A stretch of DNA of 64,000 nt from Opitutales bacterium (lineage in GTDB: Bacteria > Verrucomicrobiota > Verrucomicrobiia > Opitutales > JAJFLR01), in contig JAJFLR010000004.1 of assembly GCA_021772565.1 (NCBI GenBank), forward strand, positions 19,044 through 83,043, in the 5' to 3' direction. The stretch's first letter is position 1, and each line of letters begins with the position of its first letter. A program made the position numbers and the translations under genes. Shown piece after piece: positions 54,803-62,883 of the stretch. A model generated the notes under the pieces. That model did not search any database. It was given only the letters and a program-made list of their open reading frames with translations, and had not been told where the DNA came from.

Positions 54803-54956
54803 ACAGTTATTCACAATTATTACGTTACTTTCTGTCGACTACTCAATCAATTATTTTAAATTTTTTTACAATCCCACTTGACAGTGGCATGTTGATTTAT
54901 AGCTTTTTTATTTTCGTTATAACCAAAATAATTATTAATCATAAAAAAAGGAATAA

Positions 54957-55805
54957 ATGAAAGTTACAATGCGTTCTCAGATAATGACCTCAGTAATATG
55001 CCTGTTGATAACAGCCACTAGCTATGCGGCAGTTACAACAATCCAACCAAATGAAGCATCCAGCGGTGATGTATTTACTTATGCATTTCCTGAAGTAAAT
55101 GCTGGTTTCGGTGCTCCCGGACCTACAACACCTGATGATTTAAACTGGGATGATCCTAATGATTTTCCAGTGAATAATATAATTACAATTGCTGATACAA
55201 CTTCTAGAAATACTGGTGATGCAACATTACAACACGATTCGCACACGTTGATTAAATTTGATTTATCTTCAAGTGGTATTTCTTCAGGTGATGTTACCAG
55301 TGCGAGAATTGGGTTGTGGGCAGCTGATGGAAATACTGCTACTGGCGGCGTATTTGCTAATCCAACAGTTGTCAATGCTCTCGTTGTAAATGTTAATGCG
55401 ATAACTCAAGCATGGGATGAAACTACTGTAACTTGGAATACTACTCCAACAGTAAACGGTACCGCCGCATCACAAACTATTATTGATGGAATAAGCCAAT
55501 GGTTTTGGTTTGATGTTTCAACTTTAATTGGTGACTGGTTAGACACACCAGCCAACAATAACGGTGTTGCTCTTTCCTTAACTGGTCCATTCACAGTTGC
55601 CGGAGCTGAAAATTTTGCTCCCTTCGATAATGCTGATCCGTTTGATGGTGAGTTATTTGTAGCATCAGCATTTGTTTCTTCAAGTGGGACTGAGGCATTT
55701 AGACCAAAAATTGAAATTACTACAGTTCCTGAGCCATCAACATATGCTCTAATTTTTGGAGCAGTTGCAATTGGTTTAAAATTTTCATTATGCCGCAGAA
55801 AATAA
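54957..55805 (+). CDS. Secreted DNRLRE-domain protein with PEP-CTERM tail
   Basis: 282 residues. Start ATG 54957 is preceded by the ribosome site AAGGA. Signal peptide about 1-24 (ending SYAAV). The body is a DNRLRE-type beta domain: HTLIKFDLSS, ARIGLWAADGNT, ITQAWDETTVTWNTTP and FDVSTLIGDWLDTPANNNGV are the typical strands. The tail TVPEPSTYALIFGAVAIG followed by LKFSLCRRK is a PEP-CTERM sorting signal. It is probably exported and processed by an exosortase, as a component of extracellular matrix. A strong terminator follows. Confidence 0.93.
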   Translation: MKVTMRSQIMTSVICLLITATSYAAVTTIQPNEASSGDVFTYAFPEVNAGFGAPGPTTPDDLNWDDPNDFPVNNIITIADTTSRNTGDATLQHDSHTLIKFDLSSSGISSGDVTSARIGLWAADGNTATGGVFANPTVVNALVVNVNAITQAWDETTVTWNTTPTVNGTAASQTIIDGISQWFWFDVSTLIGDWLDTPANNNGVALSLTGPFTVAGAENFAPFDNADPFDGELFVASAFVSSSGTEAFRPKIEITTVPEPSTYALIFGAVAIGLKFSLCRRK

Positions 55806-55833
55806 TTAATAATTATTTTTAAATAAATATTTA

Positions 55834-55867
55834 AACGCCCTACAATTTCAGTAGGGCGTTTTTTTTG
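55834..55867 (+). terminator. Rho-independent terminator of the DNRLRE gene
   Basis: Perfect 10-bp stem AACGCCCTAC / GTAGGGCGTT with a 7-nt loop, followed by a run of T, 29 bp after the stop codon. Confidence 0.92.
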
Positions 55868-55935
55868 CCTTAGATAGCGTCTGCCATAATAATTTTCCGA
55901 AATAAATTAGTTTATGCAATTAATGGACGTAAGTC

Positions 55936-56031
55936 AGATAGATTGCCGCACTCTGCTTTCGCAGAGCTCGCAATGACAATTAGGCATTTACTTTGTCATC
56001 GCGAGGAGCAGCGCGACGTGGCGATCCATGA
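55936..56031. repeat. Dispersed CATTGCGAG-type palindromic repeat units
   Basis: One half-unit (AGATAGATTGCCGC ... CTCGCAATGAC, 55936-55979) is followed by an inverted partner (TGTCATCGCGAGG ... GTGGCGATCC, 55993-56025). The family is the same as the core of the element at 19271-19358 and the copy at 56956-57097. Nothing else is seen between the terminator and tRNA-Asp. Confidence 0.75.
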
Positions 56032-56164
56032 CTTTTTTTCTTTTTTTAAACTTCTTTTTGGAAATTTATTATGGCAGATGCTATAAAAAAAATTTAACCA
56101 AATTGACTGTCAAACTTGACAGGTGTAAACAATCCCATATAGATCATTTTCGAAAATAAATTTT

Positions 56165-56242
<78 letters not shown>

Positions 56243-56264
56243 TTCGACTACGCTTTTATCAAAG

Positions 56265-56363
56265 CTTCGCTCATGGCAGGCCATCCTTAATCTGATTTGT
56301 AATACTTCGCTCATGGCAGGCCATCCTTAATCTGATTTGTAATACTTCGCTCATGGCAGGCCA
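56265..56363 (+). repeat. 40-bp tandem repeat, about 2.5 copies, behind tRNA-Asp
   Basis: Units at 56265-56304 and 56305-56344 and a partial third share CTTCGCTCATGGCAGGCCAT and the following 20 bases exactly. A degenerate relative lies at 57408-57424. No spacer variation, so not CRISPR. Confidence 0.85.
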
Positions 56364-56440
56364 TTCGTATTAATAATTACCATAGCGAAAAATTGTTGAT
56401 TAGTCGAATGCCCTGAGCCTGTCGAAGGGCCGATCATTCT
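56346..56440 (+). repeat. Left copy of ~95-bp direct repeat containing GTCGAAGGGC hairpin unit
   Basis: Bases 56381-56440 match 57441-57500 at nearly all positions (AAAATTGTTGATTAGTCGA, then TGCCCTGAGC and TGTCGAAGGGC), with a weaker match extending upstream. The inner CCCT..AGGG part is palindromic and appears a third time at 56491-56520. Confidence 0.75.
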
Positions 56441-56468
56441 TCCAATTAAATCCAAGGACAATTACAAT

Positions 56469-56795
56469 ATGACGCATCTCAAATATCTGATAGTCGAATG
56501 CCCTGAACCTGTCGAAGGGCTATATTATGTTTATATACTTTACTGTAATAATGATTCTTTTTATGTGGGCTTCTCAAATAACGTAGAAAAAAGAATTAAA
56601 GTTCATCAATCCAATAATGGAGCTCGTTACACCAAACAAAATAAACCCATAAAAATTGTATACGTTGAAGGCCCGTTACCTCAAATAGATGCTGTTAAGC
56701 GTGAGCGTCAAATCAAGCGATGGTCAAAAGCTAAAAAAGAAGCATTGATTCTTAGTGATATAATCAAGCTTAAGAATTTAAGTTCGGGTAAGTAG
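56469..56795 (+). CDS. GIY-YIG nuclease-superfamily protein with repeat-encoded N-terminus
   Basis: 108 residues. The GIY-YIG domain starts at YYVYILYCNNDSFYVGFS, followed by VEKRIKVHQ, and ends with REROIK-type helix text ERQIKRWSKAKKEALI, as in small stand-alone UPF0213-type proteins. Family members are presumed nucleases, but the substrate is unknown. The 18 or so residues before the domain are odd: VECPEPVEG is encoded by a copy of the GTCGAAGGGC repeat (56491-56520). No in-frame ATG exists between the repeat and the domain, so translation either starts at ATG 56469 and includes the repeat peptide or the original start was destroyed. Confidence 0.8.
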   Translation: MTHLKYLIVECPEPVEGLYYVYILYCNNDSFYVGFSNNVEKRIKVHQSNNGARYTKQNKPIKIVYVEGPLPQIDAVKRERQIKRWSKAKKEALILSDIIKLKNLSSGK

Positions 56796-57128
56796 AAGCT
56801 TAGTTTCGTTTTGCATGGCAAAACTATGGCGTGATGTCACGACATAGCTCGAAGAGCGTCGTCGGATGTAAAGTTCAATAGCAATAAATAACGAATATAT
56901 ACTGGTTCTGGAAAATAATTTCACAATGTAATTTGATAAATTTTACAGGCTCAATTTAGATAGATTACTTCGTACAGCCGTCGTAGCCAGAGGCTACTAT
57001 GGCGTAGTCGGCTCGCTTTGCTCCTCGCAATGACAACGGTGTTTTCATTTGTCTTTGCGAATTCGACTTTAGTCGAATGTGGCAATCCATCTAAATTTTT
57101 TGTGAAATTATTTTCTGAAATCAGTATA
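56796..57128. repeat. Repeat-filled intergenic region with CATTGCGAG-type unit (56956-57097)
   Basis: No gene. 56956-57036 (TTTAGATAGATTAC ... CTCGCAATGACAA) and 57051-57097 (TTTGTCTTTGCGAATTCG ... GGCAATCCATCTAAA) form an inverted pair of the same family as the repeats near 56.0 and 19.3 kb. A smaller palindrome CGTGATGTCACG lies at about 56831-56842. Confidence 0.7.
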
Positions 57129-57368
57129 ATGTTTTATGTTTACATTCTTGAAAGTGAATCGTGCCTAGGAAAGTTTTATACAGGATTTACCACTGATCTA
57201 AAAACAAGATTAAAAAAACACAATAATGATACCTCAGGATATACGGCAAAATTCAGACCATGGATTATTTCATGGTATTGTGCTTTTAATAATGAAAAAA
57301 ATGCCCGTAAGTTTGAATTGTATTTAAAAACTGGATCAGGTAGAGCATTTATTAAGAGACATATTTAG
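57129..57368 (+). CDS. Short GIY-YIG nuclease-superfamily protein
   Basis: 79 residues from ATG 57129. MFYVYILESESCLGKFYTGF contains the GIY-YIG pair (YVY ... YTG), followed by TTDLKTRLKKHN and the C-terminal ARKFELYLKTGSGRAFIKRH, the usual end of this small family. The frame is open upstream to 57018, but that extension is encoded by the dispersed repeat, so I reject the longer start. It is a different subtype from the GIY-YIG gene at 56469. Role unknown. Confidence 0.85.
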   Translation: MFYVYILESESCLGKFYTGFTTDLKTRLKKHNNDTSGYTAKFRPWIISWYCAFNNEKNARKFELYLKTGSGRAFIKRHI

Positions 57369-57764
57369 TAAATTGAATCCAAGTTTGTTATCAGTTTTAT
57401 AATATTTCGCTCAAGCAGGCCATCCGCCTTTAAATATTCCTATAGCTAAAAATTGTTGATTAGTCGACTGCCCTGAGCTTGTCGAAGGGCTGATCATTCC
57501 TCTTAAAATAATCCAAAAAAATGAAGATATTCAAAAACATTACAGAAAACCCGACCTAGAGCAAAAAGTAGCGGAAGACACCCCCAAATATAAAACCAAA
57601 CCCAAGAAAAAGAAAACCTCGAAATAAATTTCTAAACGTTAACCAAGCAATATTTTGTGAATGCAATAAACAAGTTTGCATTAATTATATTAAATTTTAT
57701 TGCTACCCCTTATATTAACCCAACAATCAATACGCATTCAACTCGAAGCTAACTGCTGAATAAC
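57369..57764 (+). other. Repeat copy plus Lys-rich coding remnant
   Basis: 57408-57500 is the right copy of the ~95-bp repeat. From about 57508 to 57627 one frame reads QKNEDIQKHYRKPDLEQKVA, then a Lys-rich tail ending at TAA, without a start codon; it looks like the 3' end of a lost gene. The remaining 137 bp before the next start hold nothing recognisable. Confidence 0.4.
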
Positions 57765-58280
57765 ATGTCTAACGAAATAATAATTGCTCTAATCACTGCA
57801 TTTTCAGCATTAGCGATTTCTTTATTGGGATTTATATATTCTGTTGTAAATGCGAGATCAACATCACGCAGAAAGATAAAAAATGAACAAATAAAGAAAA
57901 GTGTTGAAAGCCTAAATTTGACAATAAAACTAACTCAGTCTTTTCGTAATTCTATAATAGTCTTACTTTCATCTGGTTTTGAAACAATTACAGCTGAAGA
58001 AGCACTTGAATTAATATCTAATAAAATTGAGGAAGTTATGAAAGTTAGTGAAAAAGTAAGGCCCGATTTAAACGATAATGAATGGAAAGTATATCATCAT
58101 ATTAAAAATCAATTCATAAGTGTTAGTCAGTTGTGGAATGAAAAACTTAAAGGCAAATCGTTTGTTTCAGATATTCCAAAATCAGATAGGGATGAATTAC
58201 AAATATTAAATGGAAAAATGGCTGAGCATGAAATTCGATTACAGCAATTGAAAAATGAACGTATCGTAGACCTTCTGTAG
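57765..58280 (+). CDS. Single-pass membrane protein with cytoplasmic helical domain, unknown
   Basis: 171 residues. The N-terminal helix IIIALITAFSALAISLLGFIYSVV (about 4-28) is followed by a basic stop (ARSTSRRKIK), so the rest should be cytoplasmic. That part is helical with coiled-coil character (IKKSVESLNLTIKLT; HEIRLQQLKNERIV). I recognise no family. It precedes the pseudo-receiver gene by 10 bp and so probably shares a transcript with it, perhaps as its membrane partner; that is inference. Confidence 0.65.
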   Translation: MSNEIIIALITAFSALAISLLGFIYSVVNARSTSRRKIKNEQIKKSVESLNLTIKLTQSFRNSIIVLLSSGFETITAEEALELISNKIEEVMKVSEKVRPDLNDNEWKVYHHIKNQFISVSQLWNEKLKGKSFVSDIPKSDRDELQILNGKMAEHEIRLQQLKNERIVDLL

Positions 58281-58290
58281 ATTTACTAGT

Positions 58291-58764
58291 ATGGTAAAAT
58301 CAAAATATGTAATATTAACATTTAATGTCGATTCCAATGACGTTAAACTTCTGTCACGCTCATTATCTAAAGATGTATATAAAATTTTGGGCTCTTTTAG
58401 TGATATGGAATGCATAAGCATCATAAGAAATCACAATATCGACTTAATCATACTAGGTGTATATATTGATAGTTTGAGTGGCATAGAAATTTACCATGCA
58501 TTAAAAGCAAAAAAAGAAACCCAAACGATTCCCATAATAATTCAAACAAAATTTAACACAATGGTTGAGAAACTAACAGCTCTAAGATTGGATATTGCTG
58601 ATTATATATTTAAACCGATGAATATAGATATAGCCACGAATAAAGTGAAAAATCAAATTAAGAATATTAAAGTAAGACGACGTATTACAGAATTAATTTT
58701 AGAAAATAAATTATTAAGACAACAAATCGAAGAAAGTAAAACAGAAGAAATTAAATCAACATAA
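58291..58764 (+). CDS. Pseudo-receiver protein (response-regulator fold without phospho-acceptor Asp)
   Basis: 157 residues: a receiver-like domain followed by a C-terminal coiled coil (RRITELILENKLLRQQIEE). It aligns with the receiver encoded next (58817). The position of the phospho-acceptor, DLVLIDIVMPD there, is DLIILGVYIDS here, so Asp is replaced by Gly. The acidic pair after strand 1 is also changed (LTFNVDSND against LVVDDLQ). The Lys is kept (DYIFKPMN). A domain like this would not be phosphorylated and probably works as a constitutive or dimer-controlled module. Confidence 0.85.
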   Translation: MVKSKYVILTFNVDSNDVKLLSRSLSKDVYKILGSFSDMECISIIRNHNIDLIILGVYIDSLSGIEIYHALKAKKETQTIPIIIQTKFNTMVEKLTALRLDIADYIFKPMNIDIATNKVKNQIKNIKVRRRITELILENKLLRQQIEESKTEEIKST

Positions 58765-58816
58765 TTTACAGTAATATAAAATAGAATAAATCACAGATTA
58801 CTATACAATTACAAAA

Positions 58817-59278
58817 TTGAATAATAAAGACATACTAATTTTAGTCGTTGATGATCTACAAGGTCAGGCTATTGAGATAAGTCATATACTAGAGAGTAAA
58901 GGTTATAAAGCATTAGCTGCTTTTAGCGGTACTGAATGCCTAAGTATTATTAAAAAACATCAAGTTGACCTTGTATTAATTGATATAGTGATGCCTGACA
59001 AAAATGGTATTGATGTTTGCCATCGTTTAAAAGCAATGGAAATCTCTACAGAGATTCCGGTTATTATTTGTTCAGCATTTGCCGATAGAGAAACAATACG
59101 CCAAGGATTTTGGGCTGGTGCTGTTGATTACTGTGTTAAATCAATAAAAAATAATGAAATCTTAGCTATACTTAATACCCATATTGGATTTATTAAATTA
59201 CAAAAACGTTTATCAGAATTACTTTTGGAAAATAAACTATTAAAACAACAACTGAAGGAGATTAAAAAGATGGTGTAA
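58817..59278 (+). CDS. Stand-alone response-regulator receiver with C-terminal coiled coil
   Basis: 153 residues from a TTG start at 58817 (no ATG fits). Complete receiver: ILILVVDDLQGQAIEI with the acidic pair, phospho-acceptor Asp in DLVLIDIVMPDKNGIDV, the Ser/Thr position in PVIICSAFADR and the Lys in DYCVKSIKNN. The tail RLSELLLENKLLKQQLKEIK matches the coiled coil of the previous protein. That suggests a gene duplication and possible heterodimers. No output domain and no cognate kinase nearby. Confidence 0.88.
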   Translation: MNNKDILILVVDDLQGQAIEISHILESKGYKALAAFSGTECLSIIKKHQVDLVLIDIVMPDKNGIDVCHRLKAMEISTEIPVIICSAFADRETIRQGFWAGAVDYCVKSIKNNEILAILNTHIGFIKLQKRLSELLLENKLLKQQLKEIKKMV

Positions 59279-59425
59279 CACCACCAAATTTGTAAATTTT
59301 TATAAAGTATTTGGCAGTTTACGACTAAATTTAAAAAAAATGTAAATAAGATTAATTTGTATACACTAAGTATGATCTAATTTTGACAATGTAATATTTT
59401 TTCTTACATTGTAATACATAATAGC

Positions 59426-59503
59426 ATCCCCAGCATTAATTAATTCCAGTTTTCTTCACAAAAATTTTATAGCGGAATTAACGAACCTGGGGATATTTTT
59501 TTT
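59426..59503 (+). promoter_or_regulatory. Terminator-like hairpin and T-run abutting the NYN gene start
   Basis: ATCCCCAG (59426-59433) pairs CTGGGGAT (59487-59494), and TTAATTCC (59440-59447) pairs GGAATTAA (59474-59481), giving a long interrupted stem. Eight T follow (59496-59503) and end exactly at the ATG. The only Shine-Dalgarno candidate, GGGGA, lies in the 3' arm. It could act as an attenuator or ribosome-site lock, or simply terminate upstream transcripts. Confidence 0.55.
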
Positions 59504-60184
59504 ATGAACAAAATTGCAATATTAATTGATGGCGCATTTTTCCTAAAAAGACATAATTTTTTATACCCCCCAATATCGCATTTTGATGCTGTGAAAACAG
59601 CTGATAACATGATGGATATGACCAAAATGCATTTAGATGATTCCAATAGTCAACTCTACAGAATTTTATATTACGACTGCTTACCCTTAGATAAAAAAGC
59701 TCAACATCCAATTACAAAAAAACAGATAGATTTTTCTAAATCTAAAACTGCAAAGTTCAGACATGAATTTTATGAAATTCTTAAAAAACGAAGAAAAGTT
59801 GCACTCAGACTTGGATTTTTAAGCGATAGTGGAGGATGGATACTCAACGCAAAATGCGTAAAAGAACTAATAAAGAATAAAAAAAAGGCTGCAGATATTA
59901 CCGAGAAAGATATTAAATATAATACCACTCAAAAAGGTGTAGATATGAAAATTGCCGTTGATATTGCATCACTATCCTACAAACGACACGTAAACCAGAT
60001 AATATTAGTAGCTGGTGATTCAGATTTTGTACCAGCAGCAAAACTAGCAAGAAGAGAAGGTATAGATTTTATACTCGATCCAATGTATAACAATGTAAAT
60101 CCTGAATTATTTGAGCATATAGACGGATTAACTTCCAAATGTCCAAAACCCGATAAAATTCGTAGACCTCAGGAAAAAACATAG
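59504..60184 (+). CDS. NYN-domain (PIN-like) protein, LabA/DUF88 family
   Basis: 226 residues, soluble. NYN domains are PIN-like folds, usually presumed metal-dependent ribonucleases. Seen here: KIAILIDGAFFLKR with Asp9, YRILYYDCLP, the conserved QKGVDMKIAVDIASL with two Asp residues, and IILVAGDSDFVPAAKLARRE with the GDSDF motif, so all acidic active-site positions are present. The segment AADITEKDIKYNTTQKGVD is typical of the DUF88 group. It is a stand-alone gene with a large hairpin before its ATG and a transposase behind it. The target RNA is unknown. Confidence 0.9.
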   Translation: MNKIAILIDGAFFLKRHNFLYPPISHFDAVKTADNMMDMTKMHLDDSNSQLYRILYYDCLPLDKKAQHPITKKQIDFSKSKTAKFRHEFYEILKKRRKVALRLGFLSDSGGWILNAKCVKELIKNKKKAADITEKDIKYNTTQKGVDMKIAVDIASLSYKRHVNQIILVAGDSDFVPAAKLARREGIDFILDPMYNNVNPELFEHIDGLTSKCPKPDKIRRPQEKT

Positions 60185-60259
60185 TACAAATACTACTTCC
60201 AATTTATTTTTATTGATACATAATCACTCAACACAACCGACCTCCTAAAGGAGGGAGAA

Positions 60260-61351
60260 GAAAAAGGGGTCAGGCTTTGATGTTTGGTGTTGACGCAAAG
60301 AATTTATTCTGTATCTTTGATTTCCACAATGCCAAGAAGTCCGCGAATTGAATATGAAGGTGCGAAATACCATGTGATTAATCGTGGGAATTACCGTCGA
60401 GATTTATTTAAGGTTTATAAAACAGGTGAAGCGTTTGAGGAAATTTTGTTTAAAGCATGTGAGCGCAATGACTGGATATTGCACGCCTACTGTTTGATGA
60501 GCAATCACTATCATTTATGTATCGAAACCCCGCATGGGAATTTATCGATAGGCATGCAGTGGCTGCAAAGCGTGTTTTGTAATCGGTTTAATAAATTTAT
60601 CAAAGGCCGAGGACACGTCTTTCAAGGTCGATATAAAGCATTATTAATTGATCCGGATGATTCTTACGTGGGCTTGGTCAATTATATACATCTGAATCCA
60701 GTAAGGGCGGGACTGGTGAAATTGGAAGAGTTGAAAAATTATGAGTTAAGCAGTTTCCCGAAATTCTTTAAAAAGAAACGACCAGACTGTTTGGTAAGTG
60801 AGGAATGGTTGCATCAGGCAGGAGGTTGGAAAGACAGTGTGTCCGGGATGCGCGCGTATTGGAATTGGCTGGAGCTGCAAAAAGAGGGAGATGCGTCTAA
60901 AAAAGAGAAGCTATCAAGAAAGTTTACCCGAGGTTGGTGTATAGGAAGTAAAGAATTTAAAAAAGGCGTATTGGAGGAACTCAGGAAAAGAAAGCTGAGA
61001 AATGACAAAGCAGAAAGAAGCCTGGTTGAATTAAATGAAGCGAATTGGGAATTGTTATTGGAAAAAAGTTTAAAAGCCTTAAAGAAGAAAAAAGAAGATG
61101 TGGAAAAAGAGAAAAAATCGAGTGAGTGGAAAAAAGCAATCGGGTATTATTTGAAGAGTAAGAGTAGTGTAACCAACAGATTTCTGAGTGAACAATTGCA
61201 GATGGGAGACTTGTCAAACGTAAGTAGAGGCTGCCAGGAATACGGGAAAGGAAACTTGAAAAGATGTAAATATTGGAAAGCCTTACAAAAAGCATGAAGG
61301 ACAATAAATTTAAATATAAAAAATACCAAAGATCAAAGCCTGACCCCTTTA
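60260..61351. mobile_element. REP-associated transposase element with terminal inverted repeats
   Basis: The 18-bp ends AAAGGGGTCAGGCTTTGA (60263-60280) and TCAAAGCCTGACCCCTTT (61333-61350) are perfect inverted repeats, and the match extends to about 25 of 27 bp. They bracket one transposase gene. A small hairpin CCTCCTAAAGGAGG lies just outside the left end. This is the usual look of a RAYT with its own ends. Confidence 0.88.
60329..61297 (+). CDS. REP-associated tyrosine transposase (IS200-like, Y1 HUH)
   Basis: 322 residues from ATG 60329. MPRSPRIEYEGAKYHVINRG is the typical opening of this group. The HUH pair is in MSNHYHLCIE, RGHVFQGRYKALLID is present, and the catalytic Tyr is expected in VNYIHLNPVRAGLV. 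The C-terminal 150 residues are Lys-rich and helical, with a possible DnaA-like or winged-helix end (IGYYLKSKSSVTNRFLSEQL). I reject the longer frame start at 60284 because it begins inside the left terminal repeat. The gene looks intact. Such enzymes act on palindromic ends and do not carry other genes. Confidence 0.92.
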   Translation: MPRSPRIEYEGAKYHVINRGNYRRDLFKVYKTGEAFEEILFKACERNDWILHAYCLMSNHYHLCIETPHGNLSIGMQWLQSVFCNRFNKFIKGRGHVFQGRYKALLIDPDDSYVGLVNYIHLNPVRAGLVKLEELKNYELSSFPKFFKKKRPDCLVSEEWLHQAGGWKDSVSGMRAYWNWLELQKEGDASKKEKLSRKFTRGWCIGSKEFKKGVLEELRKRKLRNDKAERSLVELNEANWELLLEKSLKALKKKKEDVEKEKKSSEWKKAIGYYLKSKSSVTNRFLSEQLQMGDLSNVSRGCQEYGKGNLKRCKYWKALQKA

Positions 61352-61435
61352 TGGTGGGCCCTTTATGGTGGGCTCCCTTTATGGTGGGGGACTCTTTATG
61401 AGAGCTCCTTTATGAGAGACCCCTTTATGCCTCCC
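61345..61435 (+). repeat. Degenerate tandem repeat of the right element end
   Basis: Six copies of a 13-17-bp unit built on CCCTTTATGGTGGG, later TTTATGAGAG, start within the right terminal inverted repeat and run outward. It looks like serial slippage or repeated abortive insertion at this end. No coding potential. Confidence 0.75.
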
Positions 61436-61494
61436 TACAAATTTATTGGAAAATTATAATTCCATATTTCATATGATTTGTTAGAATCCTAATT

Positions 61495-62832
61495 ATGAAT
61501 AAAACTAATTTTTCTGTCGGACACAATCAATCGAGTGATTTTATTTTCACCTATAAGCATTTTCAGCATAGTGTAGCTGTAAATTATCTACTCAGTGCTG
61601 GAGGACTGGCCATGCCGGGCTATATTTTCGGATCACGTCATATGTATGAACATTTCTTTGAGGCTAACGAACGAAACAGACCTGCTTTAATTTATAAAGG
61701 CCTTGAGATTGGAATTTTTACGCCATATCTAAACGACCACATGAGAGAAAAGGGTGGATTAAGAGGGATCGCTTGTGATCTTCGTGATAGGCAAGGCACT
61801 GAGATTAGTCCAGGTGCGGAAGAAGTATGCAAACAACTTAGTAGTCTTAATCTTAGTGAGAGTGAGATTAAATACCTGGAAAAGGAAACCGCGGACTACG
61901 GCGTAATATTTGAAGATATCGCAAAATCAAAACTTCGTCGAAATGATTACAAAGGAGATGAAAAGTTTCATCAATTTTGGGATGAAACGAGAACATGGCG
62001 TTATGGTCTAATCGATGAAGCGGTAGCACTTTCAAGAGTTGAGCGAAAAGACGGTGGAAGAGATGATGGCCTTAAAGTTGCAAGAATAACAGAATTACTT
62101 GCCAAAGAGGTTCTGACTAAAACAACATCTTATGATAAAATGACAAAAGAAGAAAGGGATGGAACGTTTGGAACCGCTGCACTACTTGATAAAATACAAG
62201 ACCTCCAAATGAAAGAGAATGTCGAAAGGTTTATGAAAATTGTGTGTCTCTTGTTTAACCAGGCTATATCGCAGGCTATGGATGCGAACCATAATTGGCC
62301 AGTTAAAGATGAAGATTTTTTCCGATTTTCAGAAATATCACCGCAGAATCAAATTGATCTCGAAAGCGATAAAGAATATTTTCAGGAGGAAATCGGTATT
62401 CCATCACCAACGGTTTTGGGATATTGTGACTCTTCAACATTAGGGAAAATCTATAATTTTGGAGAAGGTTATCGTGGGGCATTTAAAGAATGGTCTAATA
62501 GTACGGATGAAAGTATAGATGCAAACTTGATTGGTAATATAAAAGATAAGATTCATCATTACATGGAAAAAGTATGTAAACTACTTTCCCTTAGAGAAAA
62601 TGATCATATACACGCAAAGCTTTGCGCTGATTTAACCAGTACCCCAAAAGTGAAATTTTTACTGACTAATTTATCCCTACCTCTAATTTCCGGTGCTACA
62701 GAATCTTTTATTAAGTTTGGAAGCCCGCGAGTACCGTCGAAATGTAAAGTAGGGATGCGAAAATCAATGGATGTAACGCTATTAAGTGAGCCTAAATCGA
62801 TATTGTCTAAGGCTAGCTCATTTTTTAAATAG
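61495..62832 (+). CDS. Unknown soluble protein, 445 residues
   Basis: No signal peptide or membrane helix. It starts MNKTNFSVGHNQSSDF, then has a possibly hydrophobic segment VNYLLSAGGLAMPGYIFG and, further on, a largely helical, charged body with FHQFWDETRTWRYGLIDEAV, VERKDGGRDDGLKVARITEL and MKIVCLLFNQAISQAM. I recognise no family or catalytic motif. It lies between the transposase repeats and an IS remnant, so it is likely accessory cargo. A+T content resembles the neighbours. Confidence 0.6.
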   Translation: MNKTNFSVGHNQSSDFIFTYKHFQHSVAVNYLLSAGGLAMPGYIFGSRHMYEHFFEANERNRPALIYKGLEIGIFTPYLNDHMREKGGLRGIACDLRDRQGTEISPGAEEVCKQLSSLNLSESEIKYLEKETADYGVIFEDIAKSKLRRNDYKGDEKFHQFWDETRTWRYGLIDEAVALSRVERKDGGRDDGLKVARITELLAKEVLTKTTSYDKMTKEERDGTFGTAALLDKIQDLQMKENVERFMKIVCLLFNQAISQAMDANHNWPVKDEDFFRFSEISPQNQIDLESDKEYFQEEIGIPSPTVLGYCDSSTLGKIYNFGEGYRGAFKEWSNSTDESIDANLIGNIKDKIHHYMEKVCKLLSLRENDHIHAKLCADLTSTPKVKFLLTNLSLPLISGATESFIKFGSPRVPSKCKVGMRKSMDVTLLSEPKSILSKASSFFK

Positions 62833-62883
62833 TTAGATATTCGATTTTTTGAGTACATATAAAAAAACCAAGGTATGAACCGA

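Noticed and set aside
56265..56363. Tandem 40-bp repeats as a CRISPR array
   Set aside because: Units are directly adjacent and identical along their whole length, with no variable spacers and no cas genes.
57018..57128. N-terminal extension of the second GIY-YIG protein
   Set aside because: The extra codons come from the dispersed CATTGCGAG-type repeat, and MFYVYILES at 57129 is the family's normal start.
60284..60328. Longer start of the transposase
   Set aside because: It would begin just inside the terminal inverted repeat and add residues not seen before MPRSPRIEYEG in this family.
62604..62858. Minus-strand frames opposite the 445-residue unknown and the transposase (60814-61329)
   Set aside because: No domains, no ribosome sites, and composition mirrors the coding plus strand.
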